Below, piece after piece: positions 53,969-62,213 of a stretch of 64,000 nt of DNA. Each line of letters begins with the position of its first letter. The stretch's first letter is position 1. The translations under genes were made by a program, and so were the position numbers. Below the pieces are notes generated by a model. The model saw only the letters and a program-made list of their open reading frames with translations. It ran no database searches and was not told the origin of the DNA. Source of the DNA: an uncultured Pelagibacteraceae bacterium (GTDB lineage: Bacteria; Pseudomonadota; Alphaproteobacteria; Pelagibacterales; Pelagibacteraceae); assembly GCA_902621345.1 (NCBI GenBank), contig CACNLV010000001.1, positions 248,001 through 312,000 of the forward strand. Reading direction: 5' to 3'.

Positions 53969-55288
53969 ATGAATGTTTTAAACAAGAATATTAATAACAT
54001 ATTTTTTATTTTTGCTATTACACATTTGATAATTTGGACAATGATTCCCTCATTAACAAATTCAAATTTGCCCCTTGATACAATAGAAGCGCTAGCTTGG
54101 GGAAGCAATTTAGATTGGGGTTTCAACAAACACCCACCAATGAGCGCTTTTTTTTCTGAGGTATTTTATAATATATTTGGTTCTCAAGATTGGGCTTTTT
54201 ATCTTTTAAGTCAAATTTTTGTAGTTATATCATTCTATTTTATATTCAAATTTGCTTTTGAAATTTTAGGAAATATTAAATTAAGTTTAATTTCAGTTTT
54301 ATTGTTAGAGGCTATTTATTTCTTTAATTTCACAACTCCGGAGTTTAATGTAAATGTTTGTCAGTTACCATTTTGGTCATTGGTTATTTATTACTCTTGG
54401 AAGATATATGATGCAAAAGAAATACATTTTTATGATTGTTTTCTAATCGGATTATTTGCTGCAATTGGTTTTCTTTCTAAATATTTGTTCGTTTATTTAT
54501 TATTGTCAATTAGTTTATTATTTATTTATGTTATTTATAAAAAATTTAAAAATTTTAATTTTAAATATTTGATAATAATTGAAATTTTTTTAGTTCTCTT
54601 AGTTCCACATATAATTTGGTTGCTTGATAACGATTTTATAACTGTTTTATATGGCTTGAAAAGATCAGGCCTTGAGGAAACAGGAATTCTCAATCATGTA
54701 AAATATCCAATAACTTTTTTATTTAAACAACTTGGAATATTAATACCATTTTTCCTCTTAATGTTTTTATTGATAAAAAAAATTGAAATTAAATTCAATT
54801 TTAATGATAGGAAGTTTCTTTTTTTATTATCTATTAGTATTTTACCTATCTTTTTAATATTTATTACTTCAGTTATTACAGGATCTAAAATTAGAACAAT
54901 GTGGATGACACCTTTTTATTTGCCTCTTGGAATATTTTCTGTCTATTTATTTAGGTCTCAAATCAATCTTAAAAAAATAAATTCTTTTTTAGTTGGTTTT
55001 TTATTTTTGTTTTTTTTATCTCCAAGCCTATACGCATATATTTCTATAACAAAAACTGACAAAAGAACTGATTATCCAGGCAAAGAGATCGCAGCAAAGG
55101 TTCAATTTACTTGGGAACAAGATTTTGAAAAAGAAATTGAGTTTGTTACAGGAGATGAGTGGAAGGCAGGTAATTTATCTTATCACTTAAAATCACGACC
55201 AAAGTGGGAAGGGTTTACTAAAAAGGAAATTTTAAATAAATCAAGCCAATTTATTTGTTTAGATGATATTTGTTTAGGGAGATATTAA
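53969..55288 (+). CDS. glycosyltransferase family 39 (ArnT/PMT-like) membrane protein
   Basis: A polytopic protein of about 439 residues from ATG 53969; the open frame reaches back to GTG 53933 but that start would be close to dksA and lacks support. A luminal loop after the first helix has LPLDTIEALAWG (acidic catalytic region of GT-C enzymes) and WGFNKHPPMSAFF, the K-P-P motif of GT39. About ten helices follow. It probably transfers a sugar from a polyprenyl donor. GT2 follows immediately, likely supplying the donor. Confidence 0.8.
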   Translation: MNVLNKNINNIFFIFAITHLIIWTMIPSLTNSNLPLDTIEALAWGSNLDWGFNKHPPMSAFFSEVFYNIFGSQDWAFYLLSQIFVVISFYFIFKFAFEILGNIKLSLISVLLLEAIYFFNFTTPEFNVNVCQLPFWSLVIYYSWKIYDAKEIHFYDCFLIGLFAAIGFLSKYLFVYLLLSISLLFIYVIYKKFKNFNFKYLIIIEIFLVLLVPHIIWLLDNDFITVLYGLKRSGLEETGILNHVKYPITFLFKQLGILIPFFLLMFLLIKKIEIKFNFNDRKFLFLLSISILPIFLIFITSVITGSKIRTMWMTPFYLPLGIFSVYLFRSQINLKKINSFLVGFLFLFFLSPSLYAYISITKTDKRTDYPGKEIAAKVQFTWEQDFEKEIEFVTGDEWKAGNLSYHLKSRPKWEGFTKKEILNKSSQFICLDDICLGRY

Positions 55289-55294
55289 AAAACT

Positions 55295-56164
55295 ATGAAA
55301 GTAAAAATTATAATCCCTATCTATAACGATTGGCAGTCGGTGCTCAAACTTTTTGAAAAAATCAATAATTTGAAAATTGATAAAAATTTTGAGATATCCA
55401 TTATTGTTGTTAACGATGCCTCAAACCATGATCGATCAAATGAGGAAATCAATTTTGATAATATTCAATCTATAAAGATTTTAAACATGAAAAAAAACCA
55501 AGGACATGCAAGATGTATAGCTACTGGATTGAAATATATTTTGGATAAAGAGGAATTTGATTATGCAATACCAATGGATGGAGATGGCGAAGATAGACCT
55601 GAGGAAATTAAAAATTTTTTAGATCAAATTAAAAATACAGATGGTATTACAGTCGTAGGAGAGAGAATAAAAAGGTCAGAGAGCATGTTATTTAAGGTTT
55701 GTTATCAGTTACATAAATTAGTAACTTTAACTTTTACTGGCAAATCAATAAAATTTGGAAACTTTACTTGTTTACCAAAAAAGACAGTCGAAAATATGAT
55801 TAATGAAAAAGCCACTTGGAATAGTTTTTCTGGCTCTTTATCTAAAGTAGAAAAAAATTTCATAAAAGTACCATCGATCAGAGGAACTAGATATTTTGGA
55901 CCATCTAAAATGAGTTTTTTAAATCTGATAAAACATTCATTGTCTATCATCAGTGTTTTTAAAAAAACTTTTTTAATACGTTCTGCTGTATTTATAGTTT
56001 TATATATATTATTAATTAAAAGTAATGCCTCTGTGATAACGGCGTTACCTTTGATATTCCTACTAATAGCAGTTTATTCCGTATCAAATTTAGCATTGAG
56101 AGAAAATATGGATGAATTCAAAAATTCTCTAAGTCAAATAGAGAGCATAGATAATATTAAATGA
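55295..56164 (+). CDS. glycosyltransferase family 2, DPM1/GtrB-like with C-terminal membrane helices
   Basis: A 289-residue GT-A glycosyltransferase. Nucleotide-binding strand KVKIIIPIYNDWQSVLKLF, the IIVVNDASNHDRS acid, and the DxD-type PMDGDGEDRPEEI. Two hydrophobic helices end the protein (about 225-265). This architecture matches polyprenyl-phosphate-sugar synthases. Located between GT39 and ppc; with GT39 it would form a donor-plus-transfer pair, an inference. It overlaps ppc by 4 bases. Confidence 0.83.
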   Translation: MKVKIIIPIYNDWQSVLKLFEKINNLKIDKNFEISIIVVNDASNHDRSNEEINFDNIQSIKILNMKKNQGHARCIATGLKYILDKEEFDYAIPMDGDGEDRPEEIKNFLDQIKNTDGITVVGERIKRSESMLFKVCYQLHKLVTLTFTGKSIKFGNFTCLPKKTVENMINEKATWNSFSGSLSKVEKNFIKVPSIRGTRYFGPSKMSFLNLIKHSLSIISVFKKTFLIRSAVFIVLYILLIKSNASVITALPLIFLLIAVYSVSNLALRENMDEFKNSLSQIESIDNIK

Positions 56165-58848
56165 AAAAAAGAGATCTTTATTACGAGCGAATACCAACTA
56201 AATTTTTCAGAGAAAATGTCAAATATCTGGGTAATATTTTAGGTAGAGTTATCAAAGAACAAGAAGGACAAAAGTTTTTTGAATTAGTTGAAAAAGTTAG
56301 AAAATTATCAAAAGCTTACAAAATAAATTCTAAAGATAATCGAACTAATCAAACAGTAATTAAAGCAATTAAAAAACTAAGCCCAAAAAATTCATTTAAA
56401 TTAACTAGAGCATTCACACATTTTATGAATTTTATAAATTTAGCTGATTTAATTGATGCTTCTAGAAAGCTAAATGAATATGAAAATAGTAATAAGAAAA
56501 CTTCAAACAACAACATATTTATAGAGGAAATATTTGAGGATCTCTTTAGAAATAAAAAAATTTCAGAAACAAAAATATACAATACTGCCAAAAACTTGAA
56601 AATTGGAATTGTATTGACTGCACACCCAACCGAAGTAAAGAGAAGAACTCTTATTCAAAAATATCATAATATAATTGAAATTCTTGAACAAAGAGATTTG
56701 CTTAAAAATTTTCCATCAAAATTAGTAGTTTTGGAGAAAAAACTTTTTGATGAGTTAACTATTATTTGGAATACGGATGATTTAAAAAGAATTAAACCAT
56801 CTCCATTCGATGAAGCAAGATGGGGACTTGCAATAATTGAGGATAGTTTGTGGGATACAATTCCAAAAGTTTATAGAAGATTAAATTCAATTTTTGTACA
56901 GAACATGAATAAAGGTTTGCCGAAAAATTTTAATCCTATTGAATTTGGATCTTGGATGGGGGGAGACCGCGATGGTAATCCGAATGTTACAGCTGATGTC
57001 ACTAGAAAAGTAATTTTACTATCAAGGTGGGAGGCTGCAAAGTTGTACGAGAAAGCACTTACCAAAATAATAAGATCTTATTCTATGGAAAAATGTTCGA
57101 AAAAAATTCTTAAAAGTGTAGGTAAATCTTTTGAACCCTATAGGGTTTTTTTAAGGCCTCTAAGAGATAAAATGAGGATCACACATAGATCGATAGAACA
57201 ACACCTTATTAATAAAAAACCTTTAGATCACAATAATTTATTGAGTTCTCGAGAGGAGATATTAAAGCCTTTAAGAGTTGTAAGAGAATCTTTAGAACAA
57301 AATCAAAATGAAAATCTTGCCAGTGGTGAATTATTAGACTTAATGCGAAGGGCAAAGTGTTTTGGCATTAATCTTGCAAGATTAGATATAAGACAAGAGT
57401 CCTCAAGACACAGTCAGGTAATTAGTGAATATGTTAAAAAGAAATATAAAAAAAATTATTTAAAATTTAGTGAAAACGAAAAAATTGAATTTTTAAAGAA
57501 ACAAATACTCTCTAAAAAAAATCAATTAAACAAATTTCAATTTTCAAATAGAGAAAATAAAGAAGTTTGGTCAACCTTTAAAATTTTAGCCAGTGAACCT
57601 AGTGAATGTCTCGGAGCTTATGTAATATCAATGACCAATTCAGCTTCAGATTTGTTATCTGTAATATTTTTGCAAAAAGAGGCCAATATTAAAAACAAGT
57701 TAAGAGTAGTCCCATTATTTGAGACTTTAGATGATTTAGTCAATGCCAAAGAAATAATGGAGAAATTGTTTTCTCAATCATGGTACAGAAAAGTTATTAA
57801 AAATGAGCAGGAGGTCATGATTGGTTATTCAGATTCAAGTAAAGACGCAGGCAAAATTTGTGCAAGTTGGCATCAGTATAAAGCTCAAGAGGAAATAATT
57901 AAATTGAGTAAAAAATATAATATTAATGTAACTTTTTTTCATGGAAGAGGTGGATCTCCTGGACGAGGAGGTGGCCCGATACAATCAACATTAAGATCAC
58001 AACCTCCAAACTCTGTTAGAGGAAAAATAAGAATAACCGACCAAGGTGAAGTAATTCAACAAAAATATGGTTATGAACCTTTGGCAAAATATAATTTATG
58101 TAGTTACATAGGTGCAGTGACTGAAGCCACCTTAAAACCATCACCTGTTCCAAAAGCTAGTTGGAGATCGTTAATTGAAAAAATGTCAGAGATATCAAAA
58201 AATTCTTATAGAAAAAATATTAATCAAAGTTCTGATTTTATAAAATACTTTGAAACTGTTACGCCCCACAAAGCTCTTGGTAAACTTTCAATAGGTTCAA
58301 GGCCATCAAAAAGAAAAAACATTGATACTATAAAAAGTTTAAGAGCAATCCCTTGGGTGTTTGCTTGGACACAAATTAGACTTATGCTGCCTGCATGGCT
58401 TGGAAGTGCAGAAGCTTTAAGATATTCATATATAAAACAATTTAGAAAAACTTTATTTGACATGGAGAGAAACTGGCCATTTTTTAATTCAATGCTTGAT
58501 ATATTAGATATGGTGATTACTAAAGCAGATCCTGAAATATCAAAAATTTACGAAGAACATTTAGCAGATGAAAGTTTAAAGAGAGTTGGAAAAAAACTTA
58601 GATTTCAATTTGATGTTATAAAAAAACTAAATAAAAAAATTACGCCTAAAGAAATAATTGCTGCAAGAAAACAATTTAGAACATCAATAGGTGTAAGAAA
58701 TATTTATTCTGAAGTTTTGAACATAGTTCAGCCTATCGCGATAAAAAAAATTAAGACTATTAAAAATAAAAAAGATAAAGAATATTTGAATGATACTTTG
58801 TTGACTTCAATAGCAGGAATTGCTGCAGCAATGAAAAATACTGGATAA
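56161..58848 (+). CDS. ppc: phosphoenolpyruvate carboxylase
   Basis: Anaplerotic CO2-fixing enzyme making oxaloacetate from PEP, 895 residues, full length. Motifs: VLTAHPTEVKRRT, GSWMGGDRDGNPNVTA (PEP and catalytic His/Asp region), YSDSSKDAG, FFHGRGGSPGRGGGP, and the terminal segment RKQFRTSIGVRN... ending in AAAMKNTG (conserved MRNTG end). No N-terminal phosphorylation-type extension. It overlaps the lyase gene by 1 base. Confidence 0.97.
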   Translation: MKKRDLYYERIPTKFFRENVKYLGNILGRVIKEQEGQKFFELVEKVRKLSKAYKINSKDNRTNQTVIKAIKKLSPKNSFKLTRAFTHFMNFINLADLIDASRKLNEYENSNKKTSNNNIFIEEIFEDLFRNKKISETKIYNTAKNLKIGIVLTAHPTEVKRRTLIQKYHNIIEILEQRDLLKNFPSKLVVLEKKLFDELTIIWNTDDLKRIKPSPFDEARWGLAIIEDSLWDTIPKVYRRLNSIFVQNMNKGLPKNFNPIEFGSWMGGDRDGNPNVTADVTRKVILLSRWEAAKLYEKALTKIIRSYSMEKCSKKILKSVGKSFEPYRVFLRPLRDKMRITHRSIEQHLINKKPLDHNNLLSSREEILKPLRVVRESLEQNQNENLASGELLDLMRRAKCFGINLARLDIRQESSRHSQVISEYVKKKYKKNYLKFSENEKIEFLKKQILSKKNQLNKFQFSNRENKEVWSTFKILASEPSECLGAYVISMTNSASDLLSVIFLQKEANIKNKLRVVPLFETLDDLVNAKEIMEKLFSQSWYRKVIKNEQEVMIGYSDSSKDAGKICASWHQYKAQEEIIKLSKKYNINVTFFHGRGGSPGRGGGPIQSTLRSQPPNSVRGKIRITDQGEVIQQKYGYEPLAKYNLCSYIGAVTEATLKPSPVPKASWRSLIEKMSEISKNSYRKNINQSSDFIKYFETVTPHKALGKLSIGSRPSKRKNIDTIKSLRAIPWVFAWTQIRLMLPAWLGSAEALRYSYIKQFRKTLFDMERNWPFFNSMLDILDMVITKADPEISKIYEEHLADESLKRVGKKLRFQFDVIKKLNKKITPKEIIAARKQFRTSIGVRNIYSEVLNIVQPIAIKKIKTIKNKKDKEYLNDTLLTSIAGIAAAMKNTG

Positions 58849-60038
58849 TGTTTAGGATAATTTCTGCAACATTAGTTTATTTGTTATTTTGTACACCGTC
58901 TTTTTCGAATTTTAAAGAAATTAAGAAAAAAGCAAAAATAAATAATCCTGAAATTATTTTTCCAGTTTCAAAAAATCCAAATAGATGTATGACGAAAATG
59001 TATTCCAATCCCATGACTAATCCAGTTACACCTATTCCAGAAGTTAAAGCTCCTAAAGGTTATGGATTAGATAATAGGTTTAATAGAGCGTTACAAAGAT
59101 TTGAAAATTTTAAACGTCCATGTGGTGGGGGTAGTGTTGAAGCGTGTGAAAATGTAAAAAAGATTATTTTGGAATGGGCTAAAGCAGATGCAGCAAAAAG
59201 AACCGGTCCATCAGATCATGAGGGTAGACATTGGAATGATACTCTAACAGTAAATTTATGGGTGGCTTCACCCATGATGGCTGGTTATTCTTTTGCAAAA
59301 CAAGTGATAGATATCCCAACTAATGAGGATAAGATAATTAAAGATTGGTTTAAAAAGATAGTAAAGAAAAACAAACATCTTATGTATGACATGACCTACA
59401 AAGATGGTACTCAAGCAAGAGGCGTTCCTAAAAGAGCTCATAACCATGCACTGTCATCTGCAATAAGTCATATGCAGTTGGGTGTCCTGCTAAATGATAA
59501 TAAGCTTTTTAAAAAAGCTTTTAAAAATTATGAAGCCACAATTCGGTATCAAAGAAAAGATGGTAGTTTACCTATTGAAACTAGAAGAGGTGGTAGAGCA
59601 ATGTTTTACCAAGCAAGAGCAATGAATGCTTTAACAGTCATTGCAATTATTGCGGAAAACCAGGGCTATAATATTTGGGACTATGAATACAAAGGCAAAA
59701 ACTTTCATAATATTGTTAAGTTTTTCATCGATTTTACTGAAAATAACGAAATAGTTTTTAAATACGCCAAAGAGATGAAAGCACCTGGACCTGCAAAAAA
59801 TTATAAAATGCAAGATCTTGATGGAAGACAAGGGAGTAATTGGGGCTGGCTTTATGCTTATGCAACTCGGTTTCCAGATCATGAAAATATCAAAAGACTT
59901 CAGCAATGGTCGTCAAATAGCAGTAATCTTAATAGTTACCAAGCTAAAATAGTTTTGAATTTTGAAAATATTTCAAAAAGAAAATTTGGCACTTCATCAT
60001 GGACAGTTGTTGAACCAAATTGCCATTTTATTAAATAG
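58848..60038 (+). CDS. PL5-type alginate-lyase-like secreted protein
   Basis: A 396-residue protein with a signal peptide (about 1-20) and a helical (alpha/alpha) toroid. The segments RAHNHALSSAI (Asn199, His200) and DGSLPIETRRGGRAMFYQARAM (Arg247, Tyr254) line up with the AlgL/A1-III pattern NNHSYW and RR-x-RALSYH, so the catalytic Asn/His/Arg/Tyr set looks intact. It probably cleaves a uronic-acid polymer in the periplasm, possibly alginate; the substrate is inferred. It directly follows ppc and overlaps umuC tail to tail by 8 bases. Confidence 0.72.
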   Translation: MFRIISATLVYLLFCTPSFSNFKEIKKKAKINNPEIIFPVSKNPNRCMTKMYSNPMTNPVTPIPEVKAPKGYGLDNRFNRALQRFENFKRPCGGGSVEACENVKKIILEWAKADAAKRTGPSDHEGRHWNDTLTVNLWVASPMMAGYSFAKQVIDIPTNEDKIIKDWFKKIVKKNKHLMYDMTYKDGTQARGVPKRAHNHALSSAISHMQLGVLLNDNKLFKKAFKNYEATIRYQRKDGSLPIETRRGGRAMFYQARAMNALTVIAIIAENQGYNIWDYEYKGKNFHNIVKFFIDFTENNEIVFKYAKEMKAPGPAKNYKMQDLDGRQGSNWGWLYAYATRFPDHENIKRLQQWSSNSSNLNSYQAKIVLNFENISKRKFGTSSWTVVEPNCHFIK

Positions 60039-61311
60039 CTTTGATTGTTGGCAAACAATAAAAATCAGCGGTATCTATTTTAGAAGAATATTGTCTTCTC
60101 ATATTCCATTTTTTATGAACTCCAGCACTCGCAAGACTTAAGGTTGATCTACCATATCTATAATTAGTATTATCAATTGATTGCATCAAAGTTTTTATTT
60201 TTTCATCTTTTTCTGATGAGAATAAATTTTTCCTACCATCATCATCTCGTAACCCTGTAAGCATAACTCCTGCTTTTTGATAACGACAGCCGTTCCTAAA
60301 TATACTCTCAAGTATTACGATTGCAGTTTTAACAGTCTCAAGACTATTGTTTGTTGCAATTGGAAAGTCGACAGTTTTTGAATTTGAATAATAACCATAA
60401 TCTCTTTGAAAAGGACTAGTTCTAACAAATACTGTAATCGCTTTTGCAACTAAAGACTCTGATCTAATTTTCTCAGAAGCATTCAAGCAATAATTAGCAA
60501 CTGCTTCCTTTAATTCTTGAAAACTTTCTATTCTTTTACCAAATGATCTTGAAACGACACAACTTTTTCTTTTTGTTTGTGTAGTCTCTAAGTCAATACA
60601 AGGAACTCCTCTAAGTTCCATTGCAGTTCTTGAGCTTAAAACATTAGAACATTTTTTAATCCAAGTATTAGACTTATTTTTAAGTTGTTTGGCATTATAG
60701 ATGCCGTTCTTTTGATAAAATTTTGTAAGTTGTCTACCAACACCCCATACATCATTAATTTCAACTTTTTCTAAAATTGGATCCAAATTTTCTATACCAA
60801 TCAAACTCGTTACTCCTGATTGTTTTTTCTTTGCAATATGATTTGCAACTTTACTTAAAGTTTTAGTTTTAGCAATTCCAATACTAGTTGGAATTCCAGT
60901 CCATTGCAGAACCGTTTGTCTAATTTCTCTTCCAACTTTTTCAACTTCTGAGTCTGGAAAATTAGATAAATCTATGAATGCCTCATCGATTGAATATACC
61001 TCTATTTCAGTATTAAATCTTTTAAGAGTTCTCATTACTCTTCTAGATAAATCTCCGTATAAAGAGTAATTCGATGAAAAAACTTCAACTTTATTTTTAA
61101 CAATAATATTTTTTGCTTTAAAGTAGGGCTCACCCATTTTAATTCCTAACGCCTTTGCTTCATTGGATCTAGAAATGATACAACCATCATTATTAGATAA
61201 AACAACCACAGGTTTTTTTCTTATTTTTGGATTAAATAATCTTTCACATGAAACATAGAAAGAATTACAATCAACTAAGCCTATTTTTTTAGTACGTTGA
61301 ATGGATGACAT
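60031..61311 (-). CDS. umuC: DNA polymerase V catalytic subunit UmuC
   Basis: Y-family translesion polymerase, 426 residues. Motif I LVDCNSFYVSCERLFNP (metal Asp and steric-gate Phe/Tyr), VVVLSNNDGCIISRSNEAKALGIKMG, and catalytic EVYSIDEAFIDLS are present, followed by VWGVGRQLTKFYQ (HhH) and a little-finger domain. UmuC rather than DinB because of the GIKMGEPYFKAK pattern and the umuD partner upstream. It overlaps umuD by 23 bases. Confidence 0.94.
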   Translation of the reverse strand: MSSIQRTKKIGLVDCNSFYVSCERLFNPKIRKKPVVVLSNNDGCIISRSNEAKALGIKMGEPYFKAKNIIVKNKVEVFSSNYSLYGDLSRRVMRTLKRFNTEIEVYSIDEAFIDLSNFPDSEVEKVGREIRQTVLQWTGIPTSIGIAKTKTLSKVANHIAKKKQSGVTSLIGIENLDPILEKVEINDVWGVGRQLTKFYQKNGIYNAKQLKNKSNTWIKKCSNVLSSRTAMELRGVPCIDLETTQTKRKSCVVSRSFGKRIESFQELKEAVANYCLNASEKIRSESLVAKAITVFVRTSPFQRDYGYYSNSKTVDFPIATNNSLETVKTAIVILESIFRNGCRYQKAGVMLTGLRDDDGRKNLFSSEKDEKIKTLMQSIDNTNYRYGRSTLSLASAGVHKKWNMRRQYSSKIDTADFYCLPTIKAI

Positions 61312-61684
61312 ACGTCACAACCCCCCAAATAAAAACATCTTCTTCTTCATTAATTAAAATTCTATTAGAAAAATCTTTAGACCCAGAAGATAGAAATTTT
61401 TTATCTCTCTCTTGAACTAAAGTTTTAACCACAAGCTCATCATGAACATTTGCAATAACTGTTGAAAAATTTTTTGGTTTTAAACTTTTATCGACAACTA
61501 ATAAGTCTCCATCATTGATCCCAACATCCACCATGGATTTTCCTTGTACTCTGATAATAAAAGTAGCTGGAACGTTTTTGATTAGATGCATGTTTAGATC
61601 GATATCTTCTTCGATATAATCAGTGGCAGGTGATGGGAAACCAGCACCAGCTTTATGCAGATAATAGGGAATAGTTAGTTTCAT
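61289..61684 (-). CDS. umuD: UmuD-type S24 peptidase, Pol V subunit
   Basis: A 131-residue LexA-like autoproteolytic protein whose cleaved form joins UmuC. The cleavage site is AGAGFPSPATDY (Ala14-Gly15, same place as in E. coli UmuD), the catalytic Ser50 is in VQGKSMVDVGI and Lys87 in ELVVKTLV. No N-terminal DNA-binding domain, so not LexA itself. Its start codon directly follows a LexA-box-like sequence. Confidence 0.92.
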   Translation of the reverse strand: MKLTIPYYLHKAGAGFPSPATDYIEEDIDLNMHLIKNVPATFIIRVQGKSMVDVGINDGDLLVVDKSLKPKNFSTVIANVHDELVVKTLVQERDKKFLSSGSKDFSNRILINEEEDVFIWGVVTYVIHSTY

Positions 61685-61699
61685 GTTCTTGTTTTGTTC
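61685..61699 (-). promoter_or_regulatory. alphaproteobacterial LexA (SOS) box before umuDC
   Basis: GTTC-N7-GTTC on the plus strand, GAAC-N7-GAAC in umuD sense, the known alphaproteobacterial LexA operator. It lies between the umuD -10 and the ATG, directly abutting the start codon. Confidence 0.8.
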
Positions 61700-61702
61700 T
61701 TA

Positions 61703-61731
61703 TTTATAGCCCATTTATACAATGCACGCAA
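61703..61731 (-). promoter_or_regulatory. umuDC promoter
   Basis: On the minus strand TTGCGT (61731-61726) and TATAAA (61708-61703) are 17 bases apart. Transcription would begin near 61697, inside the LexA box, leaving a leader of about 14 bases, so repressor binding would block initiation. Confidence 0.6.
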
Positions 61732-61761
61732 GAGGTTGTATTTTGAGTCCGTAATTGAATC

Positions 61762-61785
61762 AAAAGTGAATCAAAACGTGAACAT
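61762..61785 (+). repeat. copy B of the 24-bp element shared with the mraZ upstream region
   Basis: Starts AAAAGTGAATC and ends ACGTGAACAT, 23 of 24 bases identical to 14758-14781 (which is on the minus strand). Part of a tandem set: TGAATCAAAA recurs at 61756-61765 and 61767-61776, with a related TGAACATCAAAA at 61779. It lies about 30 bases upstream of the umuD -35, the same side and similar distance as copy A is from the mraZ promoter. Confidence 0.8.
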
Positions 61786-61806
61786 CAAAACTATATTTTG
61801 TATGCT

Positions 61807-61815
61807 TGTGGATAA
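61807..61815 (-). promoter_or_regulatory. perfect DnaA-box sequence
   Basis: TTATCCACA on the minus strand, identical to the strongest E. coli DnaA box. It stands alone, 31 bases before the GFA-family gene. It might link that promoter or umuDC to replication status. A single 9-mer can occur by chance, and no cluster or origin-like region is visible here. Confidence 0.5.
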
Positions 61816-61845
61816 CTTCAACCAAGGATAGTTTAAAAATATCAA

Positions 61846-62208
61846 ATGAAAAAATTAATTTGTCATTGTGGAGCTGTAGAAGCAGAAATTAATTTAGATG
61901 GCGATTTAGCTAAAGTAATAAAATGTAATTGTTCTATTTGTAAAAGAAAAGGCGCAATCATGTCGATGGTAAAAAACGAAGATTTCAAAATTACTAAAGG
62001 CCATGATAAATTAAAACTTTATCAATTTCACTCAAAAGTTGCTAAACATTATTTTTGCTCAGATTGTGGAATTTATACTCATCATAATCCAAGAATAAAT
62101 CCAGCAATGACAGGATTTAATGTTGGATGTATTGATGAAATAAATACTTTTGAAATGAAGGATGTTACGGTAAACGATGGTCAAAATCACCCATTAGATA
62201 AAAAATAA
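61846..62208 (+). CDS. GFA/CENP-V family zinc protein
   Basis: A 120-residue protein of the glutathione-dependent formaldehyde-activating family fold. Zinc-binding cysteines are in LICHCGAVEAEI (CxC), IKCNCSICKRKGA (CxCxxC) and HYFCSDCGIYTHHNP (CxxC), the complete GFA set. True formaldehyde-activating activity is doubtful for the family at large. It is divergent from umuD across the regulatory region at 61685-61845. Confidence 0.9.
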   Translation: MKKLICHCGAVEAEINLDGDLAKVIKCNCSICKRKGAIMSMVKNEDFKITKGHDKLKLYQFHSKVAKHYFCSDCGIYTHHNPRINPAMTGFNVGCIDEINTFEMKDVTVNDGQNHPLDKK

Positions 62209-62213
62209 TTTTC

